From Billgrantia saliphila (GTDB taxonomy: Bacteria; Pseudomonadota; Gammaproteobacteria; Pseudomonadales; Halomonadaceae): DNA of 64,000 nucleotides. Below the pieces are notes generated by a model that had not been told where the DNA came from, made no database searches, and was given only the letters and a program-made list of their open reading frames with translations. The translations under genes and the position numbers were made by a program. This document shows positions 41,919 to 50,673 of the stretch, one piece after another; the first letter of the stretch is position 1, and each line of letters opens with the position of its first letter. The DNA is taken from positions 62,001 through 126,000 of the forward strand of contig NZ_PJRN01000009.1 in NCBI RefSeq assembly GCF_002930105.1, given 5' to 3'.

Positions 41919-42890
41919 ATGAGGTTTTCTTATTATAATGTCCAGGCTACGCCATTGGATTATGCCAAGCATGGAAATATTGGCTCTTCAGGTTACAGAG
42001 ATGTTTGCTTGCGTCTTAAAGAACATTTGGATTATGTTTGGGAGGATGGTGGTCAAGTTACAGAAGCTGCCCTTGTTTCGAGAGGTATTTTTCATGTGTT
42101 AAAGCAAGTTAAGGTTGAGAAAAACTATGCCTCAGGTTATCTTATAAAATTTAATTTGATAGAGGAGGTGGTGCAGCCGTTTACGCTAAAGCCTCTGTAT
42201 TCAGCGCACGGGCCAGCGTCCAGCGACTATGAGGCGTTTTTCTTTGTTTATTCATTTGAGAATCACGTTTTAGCAATAGAGGATAAAAAGAAGCTTCCCT
42301 CACCTAGTGTGCTGAAGAAAATATTCCACCATTTTTTTGGGCCATGCGTTGACGAAAAGTTCCCGAATCATGTGGTTGATGCTTCGATGCTCAATGATTA
42401 TAGTGCAATTGAAGAGCTGGAAGGTAAAGCGGATGGCTACTATAGAGCGGAAATTAAGGCTTCCTTTACAAATTCTTTCGAGTTTGTAAGAGAGGAACTC
42501 GTTGAAAAAGACAAAGAGTATAGAGATAAAGGGATATCAGAATCTACGGTTGTTGAGAAAGCAAAAAAAGGTGGGGTTATGGCTGCGTTGTCAAAATCTG
42601 CCCAGATATTGCTAATGCTTTCTTTGCCGACAGGTCATGCATCTATTTCTTATAGAGATGCCGAAACTGGAAAAAGAGAGGGTTTTCATACGGATAATAG
42701 GCCAATTATATTGGAAGTAGAAGAGTATGAAGAAGATAGTGGTGAGTACAAGGCTCCTAAAGATTTTGAGCGCGATGTTCTTAATTCAATAATTACAGCA
42801 AAAAATAATTCGACTAAATCAAAAGAGAATGATGAAGGTAACGAAAAGAAAGCAAAAGAGTATATGACTCCTGGTGAAGGCGATGAGTGA
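41919..42890 (+). CDS. Unknown soluble protein of the AT-rich pair
   Basis: A 323-residue protein with no signal peptide or membrane segment. It starts MRFSYYNVQATPLDYAKHGN and has an acidic, lysine-rich tail (EEYEEDSGEYKAPKDFERD onward). One hydrophobic stretch (AALSKSAQILLMLSLP) lies near residue 225. I cannot assign a family with confidence. Base composition is far more AT-rich than the chromosome around it, which signals recent transfer. Its stop overlaps the next gene, a multi-pass membrane protein, by 8 bases. A soluble sensor plus a membrane effector is the layout of phage-exclusion pairs such as lambda RexA-RexB, but similarity to RexA is not shown. GGTTGAGGGG is a weak ribosome site. 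Confidence 0.8.
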   Translation: MRFSYYNVQATPLDYAKHGNIGSSGYRDVCLRLKEHLDYVWEDGGQVTEAALVSRGIFHVLKQVKVEKNYASGYLIKFNLIEEVVQPFTLKPLYSAHGPASSDYEAFFFVYSFENHVLAIEDKKKLPSPSVLKKIFHHFFGPCVDEKFPNHVVDASMLNDYSAIEELEGKADGYYRAEIKASFTNSFEFVREELVEKDKEYRDKGISESTVVEKAKKGGVMAALSKSAQILLMLSLPTGHASISYRDAETGKREGFHTDNRPIILEVEEYEEDSGEYKAPKDFERDVLNSIITAKNNSTKSKENDEGNEKKAKEYMTPGEGDE

Positions 42891-43443
42891 CTTTAGGAAG
42901 AGCTTTGTTAAAAAAATACTTTCACTGGGAAAATTTTTTCCTCCGTTTTTTTATCTTTTGGTACTGGTTAATGCTTATGTTTGGGAGGGGAAAGAGAAGA
43001 ACTTGCTAACCTTGGCTCCAATGAGAAGTTGGGGGAGGAGGGTCATCTTTCCCCTTGTTGTTTCTTTTTTTACGGCCTTTGCTTTTTTTTGGTTTTTTTC
43101 TGAACGCTTTTATTTGGATTCTGTGGAATATGTGAAATCTGCGTACCCAAGTATCTTAGGGTTTGTTATAGGGCTTTTTGCTTTGGCTGTGACTTCTCGA
43201 GCATACGAGGATGTTGCTAAGAAGTCCGTTGCTAAAGCAAAGATGATTTCGATAGACTTGGCTTACCCGCTTTTTATTATTTTTGTGACTATGGTTTTGA
43301 GTTTTTTATATAACCCATGTGGTTTTCTTGGGAGGGTTTGGCATTTGGCATTTATCGTTTATTCAACGTTTCTTATATTTGATGTGATTGCTGCTGTTTA
43401 TATGTTATCTAGGTCTGGTGTTGATGCATTGAATGAGAAGTAG
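42883..43443 (+). CDS. Unknown multi-pass membrane protein of the AT-rich pair
   Basis: A 186-residue protein with four to five hydrophobic segments: about residues 17-33, 53-73, 89-105, 124-143 and 149-173. The loops are short and basic (KKSVAKAKM). No enzymatic motif is visible. ATG 42883 is chosen because GGTGAAGG lies just upstream; the gene overlaps its partner's stop by 8 bases, so the two proteins are made together. The size and topology resemble small channel-type effectors of abortive-infection systems, which is inference only. Confidence 0.8.
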   Translation: MSDFRKSFVKKILSLGKFFPPFFYLLVLVNAYVWEGKEKNLLTLAPMRSWGRRVIFPLVVSFFTAFAFFWFFSERFYLDSVEYVKSAYPSILGFVIGLFALAVTSRAYEDVAKKSVAKAKMISIDLAYPLFIIFVTMVLSFLYNPCGFLGRVWHLAFIVYSTFLIFDVIAAVYMLSRSGVDALNEK

Positions 43444-43560
43444 TTTTGTGCTGGTGTGATTAGTACTATGATCGGTTTTCTTGGAGCGCCCTCCTGCCAG
43501 TCTAGTGTAATATAAACACTTCAAGTTGACTGGAACACAAGCGGGTGCCACCTCTCATCC

Positions 43561-43800
43561 TATTCCAAAACCACTTACCCTATCCACCTTCCTCGTCGCC
43601 GTCTCATCCAACATCCTTGGCCAGTCTCTAGGAGCGTTAGCCAGACCCTTTCGCGGGTTATGCCGGTGTAGACCAGCACTAGTGTGAGGATGGGGTTGGG
43701 ACGCGGGGAACAGCAGAGCGGTGTGGGTGAATTCAGAGCCTTGGAATTTGTGCGCGTCAAGGCAAACCCTGTTTCCACCATCATAGGCAGCTGGGCAGCC
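43561..43800 (-). pseudogene. Degenerate copy of the recD 3' end (copy 3)
   Basis: Read on the minus strand, this 240-base stretch encodes recognisable pieces of the RecD C-terminus: an ALTRTNSKA--F/NSPTPL piece, NPILTLVLVYTGITRERVWLTLLETG, and then frame-broken remains of the final MLDEAVTRE segment. It lines up with 51500-51745 of the intact recD by eye with about four fifths identity. The match ends exactly where the AGTTGC tandem repeat begins. Confidence 0.85.
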
Positions 43801-43803
43801 TCT

Positions 43804-43851
43804 AGTTGCAGTTGCAGTTGCAGTTGCAGTTGCAGTTGCAGTTGCAGTTGC
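43804..43851. repeat. Tandem hexamer repeat (AGTTGC)8
   Basis: Eight perfect, uninterrupted copies of AGTTGC (48 bases). It starts three bases after recognisable recD homology ends. It lies outside any supported gene; because the unit is six bases, copy-number change would not shift a reading frame. Confidence 0.95.
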
Positions 43852-43946
43852 GCTAGCTTGCGTTTCAGAAGGCATGAGAAAGCCAAGATAAGCTACGCTC
43901 CCTGCGTCTGGGAGCATGGGGAATCAGGGGCTACTCGCTTGTCCCC

Positions 43947-46900
43947 TCACTGCTTGTAGCGAAAGGAGCCAGCTCGCACCACCTCCAAATTATTCTCTTT
44001 AAAGGGAATCTTCATGTCAGTATGTTGGTCTAAGAAAGTTTCAGCGAAATATTTTAGTAGGCGCGAATCTCGCATTACTTCGATATCAGATGGAAGGTGA
44101 TTTATGACTTCTTGGCTGGCAAGGACTATCAGCTTGGCCCGAGGGCGTGATGACATAACATTAAATCGATTGAGCGATAGTAGGAACTCATCCTCGTCTG
44201 CAATGGCGTCGGGATCGCCCAGAGCATAGCTCGCAATAATTACGTCGCGCTGCTGCCCCTGGAAACGCTCAACAGTATTAACGGCATCGCGGATCAGTTG
44301 GCTGTTGTCTCCGAATGGCCCGAAGATTGCTTTCAGCTTGGAGACCACAAGTGCTTTATGGGCGCGATGCGGTGTAACCACGCCTACTCCACTACTCCAG
44401 AAGCTCTCCGCGCTGTGAAGTCCAGTCGCGCTTGCATCAGGATCATTGTCGAGGCTCGAGTTCAAATGGCTGCGCAGCAGCCATAGCAGTGCTGCTACGG
44501 TCTGAGCCTCGAATTCATTCCACTGACTGCTTCGACCCTCTGGATATACGAACGAACAAATCGGTTGAGATGGATCAAGAAGCCTCGCCAATTCTCCACT
44601 GAAACTGAGCTGAGCCGGCCAATCCGTCGGACATGTTAGTGGGAACGGAGTATTGGTTCCTATCCGCAGATCGGGGTATTTTGCCGAAAGGCTCGCGGGA
44701 TAGCCGGCGAAGCGGCTAAAGCCAACGATCATATCGTTTGAGCGATAGTTCTTTAGTAGATCCTTCGAGAGGATCCCCCTTCGATTGGCCACGAAGTCGT
44801 AAACTGACCCCACTAGCGTCTCGAAGCCGGCCGGCGCGTCGACCTGTTGGATCGGAGGAAGCTGTTTTGGATCGCCAACGATGATAGTTGATCCGCCGCT
44901 CGCGATGGGAGCTAAGGCAAGAACCGCGTTCGCCATGTCCATCTGAGAAGCTTCGTCGATCAGGACTACGTCGAAGATTTGTTCGGCAGCGTTCCCCTTG
45001 ATACTCGAAAACTTAGTCACCTGTTGTGGAGGGGCTGACACTATGACGCTTGTGGCGCCAGAGTTAAGCATGTCGTGTAATTCGCGAATAGCTGGAGTTT
45101 TCGAGTCGTTGAGAAGATTAATGCCAGCAGAGAGTCCAGGTGCATCTTCTTTCGCATCTGAGCGGAGCCGAGCGAGCCGCACCTTTCCGGTTATAGCCTC
45201 GCCGAGCTGATGGATGCGTTCGAATGTTCGGAGCACAATGTTGTCGGTAGCATCGTAAGTGTTGCTCGTTACCAGTATGCGTATAGGTTTGCCTGTCGCG
45301 TTGGCGTCGAGGAGCAAGCCGAGCAGGATCGCGCGAAGCGTCTGTGACTTACCAGTTCCAGGAGGCCCCCAAATCAGCGCGAGGCGCTTCTCCACTGCTT
45401 CGTGAAGAGCCTCCCACTGGCTTGCGTTTAGCTCGATACCTTGTGCTTCCAGTGCTGCCTGAATTACGGACCCATTCCGTCCAGTAGGGGTCTGCGATTG
45501 CATCGCCGTGTCCCACAGCACATCAGCCACGGGCACATGCGCGCTTGCGGACTTTGGAGCGGCCTTGCCAATAACCGTTGCGGTGGATGAGCCAGCGCTG
45601 ATTGCGAGCGGTGGGTTACCGATCGCCTTGAGCGTGGTTTTCAACCTGCCGGTGAGGAAGTCCCGCACCTGCTTGTCCAAAACGACATCCCGAGTGAGAT
45701 CTAGAGTTGGCTCGATCTTCCGAAGGAATGCGTCGACTCGTAGGTCGAATGAAATCGCAACCAGCAAGTGCTCTCGGTCGATTGCCAATAGTTGGGTTCC
45801 GGTCAATGTCGTGGCGTTTCCAAACTCACCAATCCACGAAGGGAAATTAGTTGGCAGTGAAATCCCCCCAGTTAAGTCTCGCACCTGCTTGGTATGGAAG
45901 TCAGCCATCGATGCAGGTGATATTGCACAGAGAAAATCACCGGGCTCGAACTTCGCCTCGCGTGAATTGGATCCCAGCCGGTAGATTCGCACTCCGGGAC
46001 GCATCGGAATGCCGAGCAACGCCTCTGCTTCTATGAGCGCAGCTCCGGTGAGTTCTATCTCAAGGCGTGCTGCAAGATAGCGAGCCTCTCTCTCATGAAC
46101 CGGCGTGGCCATAGAAATGTTGTGCTCAAGGGCCGCAACCTGTGCGTTCAGTCGGGCGAATGCGTACCAGATTTGTCCGTCAGCGCTCACGCCGCGGAGC
46201 ATCGATGGCGCTTTGATGTCAGAAATTTTTGGGGCGCGGCTCCGCAGCATACCCTTCAGGTCATCGCGGAGCCGACGGACAATGGACGAGGTCGCCCAGA
46301 GCTTCGTCGTAACAGTTGATCGGAGCTGTCCAACTTGCTGGCTCCATGGCCTAGGACTTCCCATTCTGGTCCAGATCTCGTGTGCGCGTTCGGACGGTAC
46401 CTGATCCGAGAGTGGATCCTCGAATATGGTTGGAACGTGGAAGTCGTTTAGCTTCGCGCCGGGCTTCGCAGTAGGCCTATAGTGCCGTGCTAGCTGCAGC
46501 AGCGAATAGTAGTGAGGGATTGGTGCAGCTACGAGTGCCTGGATGGCGTTCCGCACGATCGTGATCGGGGCGTTTGCAGATCGGATCTTCGCGTTCTCAA
46601 TGATCTCCTCGGCTGGGAACAGCCAGGCGAGCTTCTTGAGGCTGCCGTCTGCGAGCACGTGCTGCAAATTGCGCCCGATGACACGGATGATGTGCTCATA
46701 GGTGACGCTATCCCAGATGTAGATTTGGACAGTTGCTCTAGGGTCTGCCTTGGTCGCGTCCGCCAGTGCCTTGTCGATATATGTGAGAAAATTGAGGAGC
46801 TCGCGTGTCTCGGTCTGAGGGCTGCGTGTGTCGTTGACAAAGACCTGAGAATCTACTTTTTCGCTCTGACCGTTAATGTACGAGAAGCCACCGATGCCGA

Positions 46901-48152
46901 AGGCGAGCGTCAGGCCACTGCCCAAATCGAAGTCAGCTGAGAGAAAGAGGCTGAGGTCCGACCAGCTAGGGATGACGGCAGAGGTGCCGGAGCCACTTGG
47001 AATGCTGCTGACGCCGCCTGCCAGTGCCTGTGCCCGCCCCGCAACTACAGTCCTTGTGGCTCGGAGCTTGGGGTGGCAGTCGAACGCTGCGTGATCGGAA
47101 GTCAGTGTAGCTAGAGATTGGGCCGTGGTAAGCATGATGTCGCCAAGCGCACGGCGCGCCCCCTTCGGTAGGAAGGCGATCGAGCTCAAATGTCCATCGG
47201 CCGCCGCACGCGGTATACAGTGATCGGGATCTGGGACCACGGAGGGATTCCAACTGTACCCCAGATACTCGCAGCCGCTGCAGGCAGTGCCGACGTGATA
47301 GTCCAGAGTGTGCCACGGCGTCGCCAAAACGTCGCGCAGTTCCACGCCAAAGAAGTGTCGTAGCCGGGGCGAGAACACGTCAATCTCAAGCGTTTCGATA
47401 TCCTCCGCTAGCGCGTAGCGGAGTTCGTCAGTAGTGGGAATGGCGGCGGCGTCACGCTTCGTCGCCTGCAATCGCACGATTGCTGACGCCTCATGCGAAC
47501 CAGGCCAGATTGCCGCCTCAGCCACCACTGCGTAGCGATCGGTGAGGCTATGGTCATGTAACCATCCCGCCAGTGCCAGCGAGTAGTAGGTGATCTCGGC
47601 GAAATAGGAAGCGCTCGGCTCTGCTGTCATTTTTATGTCAATTACACGCAGACCAATACGGCCGTCGGGATCGTGTACGGAGCCGTCGGCCTCTACGATG
47701 CGGCCGACATCTTTAGGTGCAAGCACTTGGATGAGGTCGGGAATGAGCTTGCCGAAGGTAAGATCATACGTCGAGGCCATAACGTTGATGCTCATGGCGG
47801 CTTTGAAACTCTGCCCAACCTCGAAGGCTGGGCGGACCAGAAATGTGCCCGGCAGAGCTTTTAGCATAACATCAATCAGCTTCTGATCTTGGAACCCAGC
47901 TCTCGTCTTGGCACCGACTACGGAGTTGCTGCCGAAGGTTACCTCGAGATCTTGGAGCTTTTCCTGCTCCCAGCGATTTCCTTCCTCGGTGAGAGCGTTA
48001 AGGCCAGTTCTCACTACCGCTTTGGGTGGCATGCCGAGCTTGCTTCGCTCTGGCTCGTAGGTCTTGTTGTGAGGATAAAGGAGTAGCGCAAGCTGACGAG
48101 CACAGCCAGTGCGAAAGTAATTGCTTACAACTCGTTTGCTCAAGTACGGCAC
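43947..48152 (-). CDS. RecB-like nuclease fused to a DNA2/UPF1-type SF1 helicase
   Basis: A protein of about 1,400 residues. Residues 1-320 look like an iron-sulfur PD-(D/E)XK nuclease: a first Cys in TGCARQL near 17, Asp in LIPDLIQVL, D-x-K in VIDIKMT near 170, and closing cysteines in CSGC near 289 and DHC near 310. A middle part near 400-520 resembles the RNase-H-like segment seen in TM0106-type fusions. The helicase core has WGPPGTGKS near 930, IDEASQMD near 1065, GDPKQLPPIQ near 1090, KNYRSND and VERFQGQQRD near 1290. GTG 48152 is chosen because GGAAGG lies at proper spacing; GTG 48161 is too close. It follows a DNA methylase by 32 bases, so the pair is likely a defence unit. Confidence 0.9.
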   Translation of the reverse strand: MPYLSKRVVSNYFRTGCARQLALLLYPHNKTYEPERSKLGMPPKAVVRTGLNALTEEGNRWEQEKLQDLEVTFGSNSVVGAKTRAGFQDQKLIDVMLKALPGTFLVRPAFEVGQSFKAAMSINVMASTYDLTFGKLIPDLIQVLAPKDVGRIVEADGSVHDPDGRIGLRVIDIKMTAEPSASYFAEITYYSLALAGWLHDHSLTDRYAVVAEAAIWPGSHEASAIVRLQATKRDAAAIPTTDELRYALAEDIETLEIDVFSPRLRHFFGVELRDVLATPWHTLDYHVGTACSGCEYLGYSWNPSVVPDPDHCIPRAAADGHLSSIAFLPKGARRALGDIMLTTAQSLATLTSDHAAFDCHPKLRATRTVVAGRAQALAGGVSSIPSGSGTSAVIPSWSDLSLFLSADFDLGSGLTLAFGIGGFSYINGQSEKVDSQVFVNDTRSPQTETRELLNFLTYIDKALADATKADPRATVQIYIWDSVTYEHIIRVIGRNLQHVLADGSLKKLAWLFPAEEIIENAKIRSANAPITIVRNAIQALVAAPIPHYYSLLQLARHYRPTAKPGAKLNDFHVPTIFEDPLSDQVPSERAHEIWTRMGSPRPWSQQVGQLRSTVTTKLWATSSIVRRLRDDLKGMLRSRAPKISDIKAPSMLRGVSADGQIWYAFARLNAQVAALEHNISMATPVHEREARYLAARLEIELTGAALIEAEALLGIPMRPGVRIYRLGSNSREAKFEPGDFLCAISPASMADFHTKQVRDLTGGISLPTNFPSWIGEFGNATTLTGTQLLAIDREHLLVAISFDLRVDAFLRKIEPTLDLTRDVVLDKQVRDFLTGRLKTTLKAIGNPPLAISAGSSTATVIGKAAPKSASAHVPVADVLWDTAMQSQTPTGRNGSVIQAALEAQGIELNASQWEALHEAVEKRLALIWGPPGTGKSQTLRAILLGLLLDANATGKPIRILVTSNTYDATDNIVLRTFERIHQLGEAITGKVRLARLRSDAKEDAPGLSAGINLLNDSKTPAIRELHDMLNSGATSVIVSAPPQQVTKFSSIKGNAAEQIFDVVLIDEASQMDMANAVLALAPIASGGSTIIVGDPKQLPPIQQVDAPAGFETLVGSVYDFVANRRGILSKDLLKNYRSNDMIVGFSRFAGYPASLSAKYPDLRIGTNTPFPLTCPTDWPAQLSFSGELARLLDPSQPICSFVYPEGRSSQWNEFEAQTVAALLWLLRSHLNSSLDNDPDASATGLHSAESFWSSGVGVVTPHRAHKALVVSKLKAIFGPFGDNSQLIRDAVNTVERFQGQQRDVIIASYALGDPDAIADEDEFLLSLNRFNVMSSRPRAKLIVLASQEVINHLPSDIEVMRDSRLLKYFAETFLDQHTDMKIPFKENNLEVVRAGSFRYKQ

Positions 48153-48184
48153 TGGCGCCACCTTCCAATTTAAATTTTGTATAA

Positions 48185-50266
48185 TCAGCTCAAAGCGACC
48201 TCAAGGAGCATGGCTTCTTTTAGATTGCTTCTCTTCCTCTTCGGAAGTGCCCTGCCGACAAGAAATGCCCTTTTCAGGGCGGTTACATCGATTTCGTTGA
48301 AGGGAATCGCCAGCTGGCCGTATCTCTCGCGCCATTCGGCCACAGCTTGACCAGCATCCTCGATGTCGTGAGGAGAGATAGTAAGCTTTGTGATTGGATC
48401 CTTGCGCCCATGGCGGAGGATGAAGATGGCATCCCACAAACCACGCTTTCCTTGGCCATGGAGACCCATCCCCACTTCGCCCGGCATCGGTAAAACGCGG
48501 GTGACGTAGAGATCTGTCGTTGCAATTGCCTCGGCAAGCGCGAGCCATGCAAGTGCTTCAGTATGCCTATAGCTGAACACCACAATTCCCCTTGGACGGA
48601 GAACGCGCGCTACTTCCTGAAAAGCCTGCCCGAGCCCAGATATGAATTTCCGGACGCTACCGGAGTGATTCTTGTGCGCAACTAGACTCTCGCCCATAAT
48701 CTGTACGCGGGCTAGACTCCCGATGATGCCGAGGGCCTTGAGCCAGGGAGCAAAAAACTGCGCCAGCTCTGAATAAGCTATGTTGTCGAAATAAGGTGGA
48801 TCTGTCATTACGATGTCGACAGATGCATTTTCCAGGAAGGCGAGTCTTCGAGCACTGCCAAGGTGAATTGCCCCCTTTCGCTTCGCCAAAACCGGGTCGA
48901 CCGATACGAACTTACCTTCACCTGCCGGCTCCTTAGGAGATCGCGCGTAGGCCGCAGCTTGCTCGAGCTTCCGGACCGTGTTAGGGAAGCTCCCGCGACC
49001 GGTGCGTTCGATCCAAGGATTTAATTCCACTGGCCGCTGAATGTGGCGGAACGCTCTCAGCGAGAAGAGTGGGGTCAGCCGCCGCCACCCGTGTGCGTAG
49101 GAGGCCATCATGCAGTTGGTAGTAAGATGGTCACTAAACGCCATGGAAATCGCTGAGCGCACCGGTTCTTCCAGCGTACGGATTTCCTTCATGAGCAGCG
49201 CAAGATGTAGAAGCTGGCGATCGTTAAAAAGATCAGTCCAGCGCCGGTAACCGTAAGAGACGAGCCGGTTATCCGACCAGCCTTCCGCCTCAATGATATC
49301 CTCAGGCAACTCTAGCGTTCCGTCGGACAAACCCTGTTTAAGGGCGTCGGACGCAGCCTCGTACTGTTGCCGGTCTTCATCCGTCGCGCGGCGTAGTGTC
49401 CGCTCTGAAATTGGAACGATACGCCGGTCCTTGGTCCTACAGACTGTCTCAACCGCGAATAGGCGCCATTGGGGCGCTCCCCCCCGGCGCCCGAGCTCGA
49501 TAAGAGGTTCTACATGTCCGCATCCTGGACAGATTGCACGTCCACTCTTGCCGTGTCCGGCGTCACACACAGTGTGAGCCCCGCAACATTTGCAGTCGAA
49601 CTCGGTGGTTTCAGACGGTAGTACAGCTACCTCGTCGCACTGTGAACAGATTGCATAACGGGTTTGTCCGTCGTCTGAAAGAATGTAGCTCGGATGGGCA
49701 TCGAATTCAGTCTCACAATATGTACAGTTAACATGCTGCACCCAGAAGTGGTGTAATACTAGATCACTTCCCGACCTATGAAATAACGTCACTTGTTCAC
49801 CGACCCGGCTCATGAGTGTCTTGAGCGCTGGCTGCAGATCTGGCATTCCGGCTGCATCTAGTTCGAGCTGGCTTACGGCGCAGGCTACTGGGTCAACATC
49901 GCATCCATAGGCAGTCGCGCCGAGGCGGGAAGCTTCAAAGACAGAGGTGCCTCCTCCGACAAAAGGGTCTAGAACCGTAGCGCTGCGAAGGTCAGCCTCT
50001 CCATAATAGAGCGAGTCGAAATCTGACCCAGGGGCATTGGTCACGCCGATAAGAAGACTGCGAAACACCGATGGGAGGCGTCGTGCAAACCATTTGTGTG
50101 CAGTGTATATCGGCCTTGGCCGACGCCCATCACGCATAGCAAAACGGACGAGTGTGTCGACTGGAATTTCATCAGCTTCGGCGAGTGAAACTGATGGAAT
50201 AGATATTCGGGCTTTTCTTGGCGGTGTGGAGGCCGAGGCATTCTCCAAAATGTTGGACTCACTCAC
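48185..50266 (-). CDS. Zn-ribbon adenine-specific DNA methylase (DUF1156/COG1743 type)
   Basis: A 693-residue DNA methyltransferase. The N-terminal HKWFARRLPSVFRSLLIG block is typical of DUF1156 proteins. LDPFVGGGTSVFEASRLGA near residue 96 is the SAM-binding motif, and TDPPYFDNIAYSEL near 486 is the catalytic DPPY motif, implying N6-adenine or N4-cytosine methylation. Between them four CxxC pairs (CTYC, CSQC, CKCC, CPGC, residues about 178-247) form zinc ribbons. The start is GTG 50266. The helicase-nuclease gene follows directly. Together they fit a modification component that marks self DNA and an effector that degrades unmarked DNA, though this is inferred from architecture. Confidence 0.9.
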   Translation of the reverse strand: MSESNILENASASTPPRKARISIPSVSLAEADEIPVDTLVRFAMRDGRRPRPIYTAHKWFARRLPSVFRSLLIGVTNAPGSDFDSLYYGEADLRSATVLDPFVGGGTSVFEASRLGATAYGCDVDPVACAVSQLELDAAGMPDLQPALKTLMSRVGEQVTLFHRSGSDLVLHHFWVQHVNCTYCETEFDAHPSYILSDDGQTRYAICSQCDEVAVLPSETTEFDCKCCGAHTVCDAGHGKSGRAICPGCGHVEPLIELGRRGGAPQWRLFAVETVCRTKDRRIVPISERTLRRATDEDRQQYEAASDALKQGLSDGTLELPEDIIEAEGWSDNRLVSYGYRRWTDLFNDRQLLHLALLMKEIRTLEEPVRSAISMAFSDHLTTNCMMASYAHGWRRLTPLFSLRAFRHIQRPVELNPWIERTGRGSFPNTVRKLEQAAAYARSPKEPAGEGKFVSVDPVLAKRKGAIHLGSARRLAFLENASVDIVMTDPPYFDNIAYSELAQFFAPWLKALGIIGSLARVQIMGESLVAHKNHSGSVRKFISGLGQAFQEVARVLRPRGIVVFSYRHTEALAWLALAEAIATTDLYVTRVLPMPGEVGMGLHGQGKRGLWDAIFILRHGRKDPITKLTISPHDIEDAGQAVAEWRERYGQLAIPFNEIDVTALKRAFLVGRALPKRKRSNLKEAMLLEVALS

Positions 50267-50673
50267 TGAAATTTACTCGCTTCAAGAAGGTTTGCACCCA
50301 AGCCCAGCCTATAGGGGGCATTGTAGTTCTACAAGGCGGGGAAGATCAGTTCCACATGAAAGCTGTCCCAGCTGTGAATACGAATTTAATCATCTTAACC
50401 TTTGGGGTGGTACTAGTCATCAGGGTGATGGGTTTTTTAAGAAGAGAGCATCCCGAAAATAACGTTGTTATTCAATGCAATCTCCCCAACCCACTCACCC
50501 TAACCACCTCCCTCGTCACTGCCTTATCCCGCATCCCACGGCCCGTCTCTACCAGCGTGAGCCAGTCCCCTGCGCGGGTGATGCTGGTGTATACCAGCTC
50601 CCGCGTGAGGATGAGGTTGGTGGCGTTGGGAGCCGAAGACCCCTTGATGTTGCCGCTACCATCGCTTGAGCAC
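50267..50673. other. Intergenic stretch between methylase and PAP2 genes
   Basis: About 400 bases without an intact gene. The right half is a degenerate recD 3' end (50467-50669); the left half should contain the promoter of the methylase-helicase operon and has no other recognisable feature. Confidence 0.65.
50467..50669 (-). pseudogene. Degenerate copy of the recD 3' end (copy 2), internally deleted
   Basis: The minus strand repeats the recD terminus starting at the equivalent of the TAA stop region. It matches 51493-51650 of recD closely, then jumps to the equivalent of 51748-51775 (TTGATGTTGCCGCT), so roughly 90-100 bases are missing inside. It ends next to the PAP2 stop codon. By eye it is closer to the intact gene than copy 3 is. 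Confidence 0.85.

Larger units (their letters stand above)
43444..43946. other. Border region with recD remnant and hexamer repeat
   Basis: About 500 bases with no intact gene. It holds the degenerate recD 3' end (43561-43800) and the (AGTTGC)8 tract (43804-43851), and it separates the AT-rich pair from the nuclease-helicase gene. Confidence 0.7.

Noticed and set aside
43804-43851. Possible CRISPR array
   Set aside because: The unit is a contiguous six-base repeat without spacers; no cas genes are present.
45508-45984. Plus-strand open frame within the nuclease-helicase gene
   Set aside because: It is antisense to a strongly conserved protein, is serine- and arginine-rich and shows no motif.
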